Assembly: GCA_947626285.1 (NCBI GenBank)
Contig: CANQRR010000025.1
Span: 1 to 49,961, forward strand
From: an uncultured Lachnospiraceae bacterium
Lineage (GTDB): Bacteria; Bacillota; Clostridia; Lachnospirales; Lachnospiraceae
Length of the DNA stretch: 49,961 nucleotides
Direction: 5' to 3'
Shown: positions 27,487 through 36,269 of the stretch, in pieces
Numbering within the stretch: the stretch's first letter is position 1
How the letters are laid out: every line of letters begins with the position of its first letter
The notes under the pieces: model-generated
Told to the model about the DNA's origin: nothing
Database searches by the model: none
The model's input: only the letters and a program-made list of their open reading frames with translations
Program-made: the position numbers and the translations under genes

Positions 27487-27664
27487 GCTGTGTGCCGCCT
27501 TATCGAAAGTTATATGTTCCATCACTACTTTATCATAAGCGGGGGAGAAAAGCAACGCGCCAAATAAGGGTGGCAATTTTGTCGAAAGAGTGGTAAAGTA
27601 ATAGACAAACGTATGCGAAATTCGGCAGGTTCGGATCTGCAGAGTTCAGGGGAGGGATTGCCGC

Positions 27665-28438
27665 ATGAAAGAGAAGTTATACACGATACCGCTTACGGAC
27701 GCGTTCCAGGCGGGAGATGAGTGCCCGTTCTGTTTTATCGAGCGGAAGCTGGAGGAACACACGATTGATTTTGTGCTCGGATCGGGCGCTTCCTATATGG
27801 AGGACGATATCCGCGCGGAGACGGACGCGGCGGGGTTTTGCCGGATCCATTACAAGAAACTGTATGATTACGGGAACCGTCTGGGGATGGGATTGATCCT
27901 CAAGACGCACATGAAAAAGCTGAACCAGGAGCTGGACGAGCAGATCGCGAAGTTCTCGCCGTCCCATGTCTCATTTATGGATCGGCTGAAGAAGGGAAAA
28001 GCGGCGGACGGAGCAGAGCACAATTCCCTCGGCGCGTGGGCGGCTGCGCGCGAGGAGAGCTGCTACATCTGCAATTTCTATAAAAAATCGTTTCAGCAGT
28101 ATCTGAGTTCGTTCTTTGATCAGTACCGGAAGGATCCGGAGTTCCGCAGGATGTTTGCCGAGAGCAAAGGGCTGTGTGTTCCGCATTTCGGGGCGGTGGC
28201 CGACGCCGCGGAGACGGTGCTGCCGGACAAGGAGAAGAAGGAATTCTACGATGTGCTCCTGCCGCTGATGAAGAAGAACATGGAGCGGCTCTACGACGAT
28301 CTGGAATGGTTCTGCGACAAATTCGACTATCGGAATAAGGACGCGGACTGGAAGACTTCGAAGGATGCGATCCCGCGCGGGATGCAGAAGGCCGCGGGCG
28401 GATATCCGGAACTGCCGCCGTACACGTCGGATCGCTAG
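27665..28438 (+). CDS. DUF6062 family protein with two Cys-rich modules
   Basis: A 257-residue cytosolic-looking protein of no known function. Two similar modules are visible: CPFC at 21-24 with GFCRIHYKKLYDYG (about 58-71), and CYIC (about 132-135) with GLCVPHFGAV (about 170-179). Each has a C-x2-C pair followed by a C-x2-H pair, which suggests two zinc or other metal sites. A GGGAGG site precedes the ATG. It is divergent from the Rnf block and separated from it by about 180 bases. Assignment to DUF6062 is from memory of the CPFC...CRIHY pattern. Confidence 0.65.
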   Translation: MKEKLYTIPLTDAFQAGDECPFCFIERKLEEHTIDFVLGSGASYMEDDIRAETDAAGFCRIHYKKLYDYGNRLGMGLILKTHMKKLNQELDEQIAKFSPSHVSFMDRLKKGKAADGAEHNSLGAWAAAREESCYICNFYKKSFQQYLSSFFDQYRKDPEFRRMFAESKGLCVPHFGAVADAAETVLPDKEKKEFYDVLLPLMKKNMERLYDDLEWFCDKFDYRNKDADWKTSKDAIPRGMQKAAGGYPELPPYTSDR

Positions 28439-28533
28439 TTGAGAAAAAATGCTCCGGCTGTATGCGCGAAAAGAGAATAGCGTTTGGGCAGAAAGAATTC
28501 GGGCCTCGCTGCGAAGGCAAACAGGGGAGACAG

Positions 28534-29856
28534 TCAGGCATGCCGCAGGAGCATGCGCAGCAGCGAGGCAGCGTAAGCGGTGAGCGTTTCTTCGGGGAAA
28601 GGGAGCGCCGATTCCGGCTTTGAGCCGGGCTCTGAGAAAAGCGCCGATCCCGGCTCCGGACAGGCGAAAAACAGTTCCTTCGACTCACAGGAAGCTTTGA
28701 AAGTGGGCGTGAAGTACTCCTCCGGCTGGGGGAAGAAAAGCCCGCTTTTTTTGATGTAACAGTTCTCCTGCGTGGCGCGGGTGCGGTATTGGGGATCGAC
28801 AAACGCGGCAACGCTCTTGTGGACCGCCTGATCCTCCAGAGCCAGATAGTAGTAATCCCGGTAATTCGGGAAAAAGTGACGCAGCTCTCCGCGGAAGCCG
28901 GGAATCGAAAGGACTGCCTGCGCGCCGGAAGCGGTCAGAGCGTAACATGGGGCGGGATCCTCACAGGCGGAGTGACCCGGCAGGAACGCGCTCTCCCCGG
29001 CAGGAGCACCTTGATCTGCACTAATTGATGAAAGAAGACAAGGTACGGACAGCGTGAGATCCCTGGGCAGGGCGGTGTTCAACGTCAGGCAAAGCTCCAG
29101 CATAGGATACGGATGGTTCGGATTGTCCGGATTGTTTTGCCGAAGTGACGCGCGGACAGAGACAAACTGCCCCTCGAAGAGCAGTGAGTACGCGCACAGG
29201 CGCGGCAGCTCCGTCATGCCCAGCAGGTCGTCATGATTGTGGAGGAGCAGCAGGTCGCGCAGCAGCGGTTCCTGCGAGGCGGTATATTTCTGAAAAAGAG
29301 AGACCATCTGTTTTCCGCTCAGGCGATCTTCGCGCGGCCAGCCCAGGAACTGCTCGAGCGCGGTCTGATTCATGCGCGAAAGCCTGAGCGCGTTTTTCAG
29401 CGGACGGAATTTCTGATAAAGGTCGATGGAAGCTTTATGATCCAAACTGTATCCGGAAAGAAGCGCTGCGGAGCTGTCAGAACCTGCGCTCTCAGATCCG
29501 CCTGTTCTTTCGGCAGATGAGATTCCGGACGGCACATCGCAGACGCGCTTTACGCGCTCCCGCAGAAACGGCAGATCGAACGTCGTGCCGTTGAAATGGA
29601 TCAGGGTATCACACATGGCGGCCGCATCGAAAAACGCCTGCAAAAGCTCCGGCTCGTCCTCCGGGCGCTGCGCGAGCCACTGCGTGAGCTGCCAGCAGCC
29701 GCCGCATTTCCTCACGATCCCGATCAGGAACACGATCGACACCGCGGGCGACAGGCCGGTCGTCTCAATGTCAAAAAACAGCGCGCGTTCACTGCGATAG
29801 CCAAGAGTTTCCTCATATGTAGCAAAATCCGGGATCTGTTCCGTGATGGTGAGCAT
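28534..29856 (-). CDS. YprB-like ribonuclease H-fold exonuclease
   Basis: A 440-residue protein with an N-terminal DEDD-type 3'-5' exonuclease domain. It has Asp/Glu in FFDIETTGLSP (about 28-38), HFNGTTFDLPFLRERV (about 88-103) and HNHDDLLGM (about 200-208), matching the three exo motifs of the YprB family. The C-terminal ~200 residues are poorly conserved. It is presumed to act on RNA or DNA ends; the substrate is unknown. GGAGGC at 29862-29867 supports the ATG at 29856 over one at 29919. It converges on the DUF6062 gene with a 95-base gap in which I see no feature. Confidence 0.85.
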   Translation of the reverse strand: MLTITEQIPDFATYEETLGYRSERALFFDIETTGLSPAVSIVFLIGIVRKCGGCWQLTQWLAQRPEDEPELLQAFFDAAAMCDTLIHFNGTTFDLPFLRERVKRVCDVPSGISSAERTGGSESAGSDSSAALLSGYSLDHKASIDLYQKFRPLKNALRLSRMNQTALEQFLGWPREDRLSGKQMVSLFQKYTASQEPLLRDLLLLHNHDDLLGMTELPRLCAYSLLFEGQFVSVRASLRQNNPDNPNHPYPMLELCLTLNTALPRDLTLSVPCLLSSISADQGAPAGESAFLPGHSACEDPAPCYALTASGAQAVLSIPGFRGELRHFFPNYRDYYYLALEDQAVHKSVAAFVDPQYRTRATQENCYIKKSGLFFPQPEEYFTPTFKASCESKELFFACPEPGSALFSEPGSKPESALPFPEETLTAYAASLLRMLLRHA

Positions 29857-29940
29857 GGGTGCCTCCGATTTATTCGTTGTGATCACGGACAGTATATCAT
29901 TTCTGCATGCGAAAAACAATCACTTGACTTTTTCAACGAA

Positions 29941-29976
29941 TTGGTGCACCATTCATAGTGAATTAATATGGTGTAC
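29941..29976 (+). promoter_or_regulatory. Promoter with overlapping inverted repeat before the ABC exporter genes
   Basis: TTGGTG (29941-29946), a 17-base spacer and TAATAT (29964-29969). The arms GTGCACCAT (29944-29952) and ATGGTGTAC (29968-29976) form a 9-bp inverted repeat with one mismatch covering the promoter. GntR/YtrA-type regulators often bind such sites, but no regulator gene is adjacent here. Confidence 0.55.
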
Positions 29977-29989
29977 AGGAGGCGGGAAA

Positions 29990-30685
29990 ATGCTCTTAGA
30001 GTGCGATAACCTGGCGAAGTTCTACGGAAGAAAGCCGGCGGTCAGGAACATCAGCCTGAAGCTTGAGACCGGCCATATATACGGTCTGCTGGGGCCGAAC
30101 GGAAGCGGCAAGACCACCTGGATGAAGATGGTATCCGGGCTCGTGAAATCCTGGAAGGGAGACATCCGGTATCAGGGGCAGCCCCTGAGCTGCCACGACA
30201 AGGCGGAGATCGCCTATATGTCGACGGAGCCGTTTTTCTATTCCTTTATGAAGATCAAAGACGTCGGGACCTATTACGCGGACTTCTTTGCGGATTTTGA
30301 CCGCGATCGCTTCTATCGTCTTCTCGACCGGATGGAGCTGGATCTGAATGATAAGACGCGGACGCTGTCGTCCGGTATGGCGGCGAAGCTGAAGCTCGCG
30401 GCGACGCTTGCCCGGGACGCGAAGCTCTACCTGCTCGACGAGCCGTTGAACGGGATCGACCTGGTGGCGCGCGACCGCATCATGGAGACGATCGTGGAGA
30501 CAAGCGCTCCGAAAAATACGATCGTGATGTCAACGCATCTGGTCGATGAGATCGAGGGCACGATTGACGGGGCGATCTTTGTGAAAGAGGGCGAGATCGT
30601 GCTGGCGGGGAGTATGGAGGAGATCCGCGCGCAGTATGACGAGCCGATTGCGGACCTGTACCGGAAGATCTATGGAGGTTACTGA
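29990..30685 (+). CDS. ABC transporter ATP-binding protein (exporter type)
   Basis: A 231-residue ATPase with Walker A GPNGSGKTTW, an atypical signature TLSSGMAAKLKLA, Walker B LYLLDEPLNGID and the H-loop STH. Together with the next gene it forms an ABC-2-like transporter of the YtrB/CcmA type, probably for a drug or peptide. GGAGGCGGG before the ATG at 29990 sets the start; the longer frame from 29843 would precede the promoter. Confidence 0.9.
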   Translation: MLLECDNLAKFYGRKPAVRNISLKLETGHIYGLLGPNGSGKTTWMKMVSGLVKSWKGDIRYQGQPLSCHDKAEIAYMSTEPFFYSFMKIKDVGTYYADFFADFDRDRFYRLLDRMELDLNDKTRTLSSGMAAKLKLAATLARDAKLYLLDEPLNGIDLVARDRIMETIVETSAPKNTIVMSTHLVDEIEGTIDGAIFVKEGEIVLAGSMEEIRAQYDEPIADLYRKIYGGY

Positions 30686-30747
30686 ACAAAGATCCGGAGA
30701 TTGCCGCGGGACTGTCGGAGAGAGTATGATACAAGAAGGTGATAGAC

Positions 30748-31500
30748 ATGTGGAAATTGTTTAAATATGAGTGGAGAAAACAGATAAGCTCCAAGCTTAT
30801 CATCGGCTGCATCCTTCTGGCACTGTGCGCATTCTATGTGCTGGGCACAGTGCTCCACAAGGAAGGCTGGGCGGAGATCGCAATGGTGTTCCTGGTGCTG
30901 GCCGGGATGTTCGCGGCGATCTACGTCGGAGTGGAGAGCCTGCTTGTGCTCAACCGGGATATTCGGACGAAGGAGAGCTATATGCTGTTCATGGTGCCGA
31001 AGTCGGCGTATCAGATCCTGGCGGCCAAGATCCTGGCGGCGATCTGCCAGATCTTTCTGACGATCGTCATGTTCGGCGCGGCTTTCATGGTCTGCTTTAC
31101 GGCCTATATGGCGGCGAACGAAAGCCTGGCTGATATGCTGAATTACCTGCGGCAGATGGTCGAGGAAATGTTTGAGGTGGAGATCGAATGGGATATCGTG
31201 CTTCGGGGGATCCTCACGATGTTTGTCGCATGGATCAACATGATCGCGTCCGGGTTTCTGGCGATCATCTCCGTGCGGACCGTCCTCTCACGGACGAAGC
31301 TGGCGGGAGTTCTCGCGTTTGCCGTCTACATTCTGCTCAACTGGGGCACGAGCGCGCTGAGTGGAAAGGCGGTTGAACTCTTCGCAGATTCCGGGCCTGT
31401 GGTATTGCAGGAGAGCATCGCTCTTGGCGTGATGGCTGTGATCACGGTGATCTGCCTGATCCTTTCCGGCTGGATGGCGGAAAAAAAGCTGAGCGTCTGA
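30748..31500 (+). CDS. ABC-2-like transporter permease
   Basis: A 250-residue membrane protein with about six hydrophobic segments, starting MWKLFKYEWRKQISSK, a typical opening for ABC-2 permeases. It follows the ATPase gene by 62 bases and is probably in the same operon. AAGG near 30735 precedes the ATG at 30748. The substrate is unknown. A short A-rich stretch with the motif AGAAATA repeated about three times (31541-31581) lies between this gene and the MATE gene. Confidence 0.8.
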   Translation: MWKLFKYEWRKQISSKLIIGCILLALCAFYVLGTVLHKEGWAEIAMVFLVLAGMFAAIYVGVESLLVLNRDIRTKESYMLFMVPKSAYQILAAKILAAICQIFLTIVMFGAAFMVCFTAYMAANESLADMLNYLRQMVEEMFEVEIEWDIVLRGILTMFVAWINMIASGFLAIISVRTVLSRTKLAGVLAFAVYILLNWGTSALSGKAVELFADSGPVVLQESIALGVMAVITVICLILSGWMAEKKLSV

Positions 31501-31594
31501 TGTTGATTGCAGAATAGACGAAAACAGAGGGAAGCATACAGAGACAGAAATATGCAGAAATAGAAATATACAGAAATAGAAGAAGGCGATTGGG

Positions 31595-32950
31595 TTGAAT
31601 CGACAAAATATTGATATGCTGCACGGAAGCATCGGAGACAAGCTTCTGAAATTCGCGCTTCCGCTTGCGGCGACGGGTATGCTGCAGCAGCTGTTCAACG
31701 CGGCGGATGTCGCGGTGGTCGGGCGCTTTGTCGGACCGAACGCGATGGCGGCGGTCGGCAGCAACAGCGCGATTATCGGACTGCTGGTGAACGGATTCGT
31801 CGGGATCTCGCTCGGGGCAAACGTGGTGATCTCGCGCTTCACTGGGCAGGGGAACAAGGAAGGGATCGCGAAGAGTGTACATACCTCGGTGGTGTTTTCT
31901 CTGATCGGCGGTCTTGCGATCACGTTGTTGGGCGAGCTGATCGCGCCGATGCTTCTGAGTCTCATGTCGGTGCCGGACGAGGTGTTTCCGATGGCGCTGG
32001 CATATCTGAGAGTGTATCTCCTCGGGATGCCGGTGATCTTTCTCTACAATTTTGAGTCCGCGATCTTCCGGAGCCAGGGCGATACGAAGACGCCGTTGAT
32101 CTGTCTGGTAATCTCCGGCGTGCTCAATGTGTTTTTAAATCTGTTCTTCGTCTGCATCGTCGGCATGACGGCGGACGGCGTCGCGACGGCGACGGTGCTT
32201 TCGAACCTGGTCAGCTCCGCGCTGCTGTTTGTGCTCCTTCGCAGAAGAAAAGACCTGATCCGACTGGAGGTCTCAAAGCTTCGGATCCACACGGATGTGC
32301 TGGGCAGCATCGTCCGCATCGGGCTCCCGGCGGGACTTCAGAGTATGGTGTTTTCTCTGTCGAATATGTGTATTCAGTCCGCGATCAACAGCCTTGGCGC
32401 GAATGTGATGGCGGCCTCCTCGGCGGCGTTCAATATCGAGATCCTGGCCTACTACCTGATCAACTCCTTCGGGCAGGCGTGTACGACTTTTGTGGGACAG
32501 AATTACGGCGCTGAGAACATCGCGCGCTGCCGGAAAGTCACACGCATCAGTCTGATGATGGACGTCGGCGTCACGCTTGTGGCGTCATTCGGGATACTGG
32601 CGCTGGGGCGTCCGCTGCTCGGGATCTTCACGGGTGATCCGGAGATCATCTCGATCGGAATGATCCGCCTGACTTTCATCCTGGCGGGCGAAGCGGTCAA
32701 TGCCGTGATGGAGATCATGTCCGGGGCCATGCGCGGCTACGGCTATTCGCTGGTGCCGGCGGTGCTCACGTTCGTGGGGGTCTGCGGCATCCGCATCGCA
32801 TGGGTGTACACGATCTTTCGTGCCTCCGGCACATTTTTTACACTGATGATGGTCTACCCGGTGAGCTGGGTGGTGACGGCGGCCGCGCTTGTGTTCGCGT
32901 ACCTGCGCTATATGCGGAAACACCATCTGCAGCAGGGCCAGATAGCGTGA
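31595..32950 (+). CDS. MATE family efflux transporter
   Basis: A 451-residue protein with 12 predicted membrane segments in two homologous halves. It has PLAATGMLQQLFNAADVAVVGRFVG at the start and QNYGAENIARCRK in the second half. MATE pumps export drugs or metabolites using Na+ or H+ gradients. The start is a TTG at 31595 with AGAAGG 8 bases before; an ATG at 31616 is the alternative. It is closely related in layout to the second MATE gene at 39626. Confidence 0.92.
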   Translation: MNRQNIDMLHGSIGDKLLKFALPLAATGMLQQLFNAADVAVVGRFVGPNAMAAVGSNSAIIGLLVNGFVGISLGANVVISRFTGQGNKEGIAKSVHTSVVFSLIGGLAITLLGELIAPMLLSLMSVPDEVFPMALAYLRVYLLGMPVIFLYNFESAIFRSQGDTKTPLICLVISGVLNVFLNLFFVCIVGMTADGVATATVLSNLVSSALLFVLLRRRKDLIRLEVSKLRIHTDVLGSIVRIGLPAGLQSMVFSLSNMCIQSAINSLGANVMAASSAAFNIEILAYYLINSFGQACTTFVGQNYGAENIARCRKVTRISLMMDVGVTLVASFGILALGRPLLGIFTGDPEIISIGMIRLTFILAGEAVNAVMEIMSGAMRGYGYSLVPAVLTFVGVCGIRIAWVYTIFRASGTFFTLMMVYPVSWVVTAAALVFAYLRYMRKHHLQQGQIA

Positions 32951-33040
32951 GGCCAGAACTTGCGCTGGTTTGACAGCTGATCAGTCTGTGAGCCTGGATG
33001 TGAGGCAGGGCCAGGCGGCGTGAGAGCAGATTCTGCATCG
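32932..33040 (+). repeat. Imperfect direct repeat (73-bp period) at the end of the MATE gene
   Basis: GCAGGGCCAG at 32932-32941 recurs at 33005-33014. In both copies it is followed by a related GCGTGAG...CAGA...TGC stretch. Copy 1 overlaps the last codons of the MATE gene. The 164 bases between the MATE gene and the next gene hold nothing else I recognise. Confidence 0.6.
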
Positions 33041-33120
33041 GTCTGTCAGGAGATCTGAATGCAGGCTCTGATGCGGGCAGGACATGACATAAAAAGGAAA
33101 GAAAAAGGGGAAATTTGGAA

Positions 33121-34041
33121 ATGCAACACGCGATCTTTAACTACGGCGCAGCCCAGTGGCTGCTGTTCTTCTACATTTACTGTTTCTTTGGCTGGATCTT
33201 TGAGAGCACTTATGTCTCTCTGAAACAGAGGCATCCGGTGAACCGGGGATTCCTGCACGGGCCGTTTTTGCCGCTGTACGGCAGCGGGGCGGTGCTGATG
33301 CTGTTCGTCTCCATTCCGGTGGAGAAGAGTCCGGTCCTTGTATACTTCGCGGGCTGTATCGCGGCGACCGCGCTGGAGTACGTGACCGGGGTGTGCATGG
33401 AGGCGCTGTTCAAGGTGCGGTACTGGGATTACAGCGACAAGAAGTTCAATTACAAGGGACAGATCTGCCTGGGCTCTACGCTGGCCTGGGGCTGTCTGAC
33501 CGTTCTGCTGGTGTATGTGATCCACCGTCCGATCGAGCAGTTCGTCCTGGGGCTGCCGTATCGGCTCACCCTTATGGCGACGTACGCGGTCACGGTCGTG
33601 ATGGCGATTGACACGGCGCTCTCCTTCAAGGCTGCCATGGAGCTGCGGGATGTGCTCGCGAGCATGACGGCTGTGCGGCAGAAGCTGGAAGTCCTGCAGC
33701 ACAGGGCGGACGCGATCCTGGCCTTTGCCCAGGGAGACAGGCCTTCGGTTCCCGAGATCGGCTCAAAGGTGAAAGGCGCGGCAGTCGAGCGTCTGGAAGC
33801 CGCGTTCGGGAAGCTGGAGCAGTACAAAGAGAAGCTTGGAAAGTACCGCGAGGAGTCGGAGAGTATGCGGCTTCGCTTTGAGGTGCTCAAGGAGCGCAGA
33901 GCGCAGGCGGCGAATCGGCTTGGTTATCACAACCGCAGTATCCTGCGCAACAATCCGAGCGTGACCTCACGGCATTTCCGCGAGGCGCTGGGTGAACTGA
34001 AGGAAGCTGCCATGAGAGGCAGGAACCAGTCGGAGGAATAA
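33121..34041 (+). CDS. CmpB-like putative ABC transporter permease (COG4905)
   Basis: A 306-residue protein. The first ~190 residues hold four to five hydrophobic segments, starting with LLFFYIYCFFGWIFESTYVSL and followed by NRGFLHGPFLPLYGSGAV, the hallmark of this Firmicutes membrane family. Residues ~190-306 are a charged, coiled-coil-like tail. The permease name is a database convention; no ATPase partner is adjacent and the function is unknown. A TTG at 33115 and ATG at 33121 are both possible after GGGG; the ATG is preferred. Confidence 0.8.
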   Translation: MQHAIFNYGAAQWLLFFYIYCFFGWIFESTYVSLKQRHPVNRGFLHGPFLPLYGSGAVLMLFVSIPVEKSPVLVYFAGCIAATALEYVTGVCMEALFKVRYWDYSDKKFNYKGQICLGSTLAWGCLTVLLVYVIHRPIEQFVLGLPYRLTLMATYAVTVVMAIDTALSFKAAMELRDVLASMTAVRQKLEVLQHRADAILAFAQGDRPSVPEIGSKVKGAAVERLEAAFGKLEQYKEKLGKYREESESMRLRFEVLKERRAQAANRLGYHNRSILRNNPSVTSRHFREALGELKEAAMRGRNQSEE

Positions 34042-34065
34042 AAAGACGGAGAGAGGGACAGAAGG

Positions 34066-35232
34066 ATGGAGTACAATTTTGACAAAGTGATCAACCGACG
34101 GGACACAAACTCCCTGAAGTGGGATGTGAAGGAGAATGAGCTTCCGATGTGGGTGGCGGATATGGATTTCGAGACCGCGCCCGAGATACAGGAGGCGATC
34201 CGCAAAAGAGCAGAGTTCGGCATTTTCGGCTATCAGATCATGCCGGGCGAGTGGTACGAGGCGTACATCGGCTGGTGGAGCAGCCGACACGGTTATCGGA
34301 TGAAGAAGGACTGGCTCATGTTCTGCACGGGCGTCATCCCGGCGGTCTCGAGCGCGGTGCGCAAGCTGACGACGCCGGCGGAGAAGGTGCTGATCCAGAC
34401 GCCGGTCTACAATATATTCTACAATTCGATCCGGAACAACGGGCGCGAGGTGCTGGAGAGCCCGTTGAAATATGGGGACGGGAAATATGAAATGGATTTT
34501 GCGGACCTGGAGGAGAAGCTTGCCGACCCGCAGACGTCGCTGATGATTTTGTGCAACCCACAGAACCCGGCGGGCAGGATCTGGACCCGTGAGGAGCTGG
34601 CGAAGGTCGGAGAACTGTGCGCGAAGCATCATGTGACGGTGATCTCCGACGAGATCCACTGTGATCTGACTGTGCCGGGAATGGATTACGTCCCGTTCGC
34701 GTCCGCCTCAGAGATTTGCCGGGACATCAGTGTGACCTGTATCGCGCCGACCAAAACTTTCAATCTGGCGGGATTACAGACCGCTGCGGTGTGCGTGCCG
34801 GATTCGTTCCTGCGCCACAAGGTCTGGCGCGGCCTGAACACGGATGAGGTCGCGGAGCCGAATTCGTTCGCGGTGGACGCCGCGGTGGCGGCCTTCACGA
34901 AGGGCGGCCCGTGGCTCGACGCGCTGAGGGAGTATGTCTTCCTCAACGAGCAGACAGTGGTCGGCTTCCTCGCGAAGGAACTTCCGCAGGTGAAGGCGGT
35001 GCGGCACGAGGCGACCTATCTGCTCTGGCTGGACTGCGCGCAGGTGACGGAGGACAGCGAGGAGCTGGCGGGCTTTATCCGGGAAAAGACCGGGCTGTTT
35101 ATCACGGCCGGCATCCATTATGGGGAGGCCGGGAGACAGTTCCTGCGCGTGAACATTGCCTGCCCAAGGGAGACTGTGCGGGACGGCCTTGACAGGCTGA
35201 AGCGCGGGGTCGAACTTTATCTCGCCCGATAG
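34066..35232 (+). CDS. PatB/MalY-type PLP-dependent C-S lyase (cystathionine beta-lyase-like)
   Basis: A 388-residue fold-type I PLP enzyme. Visible features are LPMWVADMDFETAPEI at the start, typical of MalY/PatB, CNPQNPAGRIW, SDEIHCDL and the PLP Lys in APTKTFNLAGLQ. These enzymes split cystathionine or cystine to give a thiol or sulfide, ammonia and pyruvate. The next three genes encode a polar amino acid importer, so uptake and cleavage of cystine is a reasonable joint role. The exact substrate is not shown by the sequence. Confidence 0.9.
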   Translation: MEYNFDKVINRRDTNSLKWDVKENELPMWVADMDFETAPEIQEAIRKRAEFGIFGYQIMPGEWYEAYIGWWSSRHGYRMKKDWLMFCTGVIPAVSSAVRKLTTPAEKVLIQTPVYNIFYNSIRNNGREVLESPLKYGDGKYEMDFADLEEKLADPQTSLMILCNPQNPAGRIWTREELAKVGELCAKHHVTVISDEIHCDLTVPGMDYVPFASASEICRDISVTCIAPTKTFNLAGLQTAAVCVPDSFLRHKVWRGLNTDEVAEPNSFAVDAAVAAFTKGGPWLDALREYVFLNEQTVVGFLAKELPQVKAVRHEATYLLWLDCAQVTEDSEELAGFIREKTGLFITAGIHYGEAGRQFLRVNIACPRETVRDGLDRLKRGVELYLAR

Positions 35233-35342
35233 GGCAGTAAAAACGCTGAAAATAAAGGCTCATAAATAGGAATATTCAGAAAAGAACATCGAAGCATGTC
35301 TGCTATGCGTAAAAAGCATGGCGTGGCATGCGAAAGAAGTAA

Positions 35343-35371
35343 TTGCTATTTTGGCTGACAGGACATAAAAT
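35343..35371 (+). promoter_or_regulatory. Probable promoter of the amino acid importer
   Basis: TTGCTA (35343-35348), a 17-base spacer and TAAAAT (35366-35371). The 183-base gap also has an imperfect inverted repeat with several GCATG elements (about 35293-35333). I see no T-box or S-box. Confidence 0.5.
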
Positions 35372-35415
35372 GGTCTGTGAATACAATTACAAAATTAAAG
35401 AAGGGATGATGCAAC

Positions 35416-36264
35416 ATGTTCAAGAAGATTACTGCAGTTCTGATGGCGGCGGCGCTGGCGGTGCCGTTTTGCGCGACGGGCGTGAGCGCGGAGGAGGGCG
35501 ACCGCCTTGACGAGATCATGGAGAGAGGCTATATCATCGTCGGCACGGAGGGCACGTACTCCCCGAACAGCTACCACGATGAGGATGACAATCTGGTCGG
35601 CTTCGACGTGGAGGTCGCGGCGTTGATCGCGAAGTACATGGGCGTGGACGTGCAGTACATGGAGACGGAATGGGCTTCCATCTTTGCGGCACTGGACGCG
35701 GGACAGATCGACATGGTGGTGAACGAGGTCGGTTACACCGACGAGCGCGCGGAGAAATATGATATGTCCGAGCCATACGCGTTTTCGAGGAGATGCATTC
35801 TGGTAGAAGGCGACAATGAGGATATCAAGAGCTTTGAGGATCTTGCGGGCTTCACGGCGGCGAATGAGTCTACCAGTATTTTCGGACAGATGGCGCAGGA
35901 GTACGGCGCCGAGCTGGATCCGGTCAACGCGATGGCGCAGTCGATCTCTGAGGTGCTCAACGGCCGCGCGGACTGCACGCTGAACTATGAGACCGCGTTC
36001 AACGATTATATGAAGGAGCATCCGGAGGAGGATGTGAAGATCGTGGCGTATGCGGATCCGGAGCCGAGCTCTTACGTACCGGTGACAAAGGGCAACGAGC
36101 GGTTGATCGCGGCGATCAACGACGCGCTGGAGCAGGCGCGCGAGAGCGGTGAGTTTGCCGAGGTGTCGAAGAAGTACTTCAACGGCCTGGACGTCACGGC
36201 GAATGAAGAGGGCGAGGCGGAGTCGGAGAGCGAGACCCTGACTCCGGCAGAGGTTGCTGAGTAG
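35416..36264 (+). CDS. Polar amino acid ABC transporter substrate-binding protein
   Basis: A 282-residue exported protein with a signal peptide (MFKKITAVLMAAALAVPF..., cut near VSA-EE) and a type II periplasmic-binding fold of the SBP_bac_3 family: GYIIVGTEGTYSPNSYHD, LVGFDVEVAALIAKYMG and NGRADCTLNYETAF. There is no clear lipobox, which is unusual for a Gram-positive binding protein. The acidic tail (about 258-282) has no fold. It is the first gene of a three-gene importer operon, 183 bases after the C-S lyase. Cystine is the likely ligand by context only. Confidence 0.9.
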   Translation: MFKKITAVLMAAALAVPFCATGVSAEEGDRLDEIMERGYIIVGTEGTYSPNSYHDEDDNLVGFDVEVAALIAKYMGVDVQYMETEWASIFAALDAGQIDMVVNEVGYTDERAEKYDMSEPYAFSRRCILVEGDNEDIKSFEDLAGFTAANESTSIFGQMAQEYGAELDPVNAMAQSISEVLNGRADCTLNYETAFNDYMKEHPEEDVKIVAYADPEPSSYVPVTKGNERLIAAINDALEQARESGEFAEVSKKYFNGLDVTANEEGEAESESETLTPAEVAE

Positions 36265-36269
36265 ATGAT

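Noticed and set aside
35233-35415. T-box, S-box or cobalamin riboswitch before the amino acid importer
   Set aside because: The gap has imperfect GCATG inverted repeats but none of the conserved motifs of these leaders.
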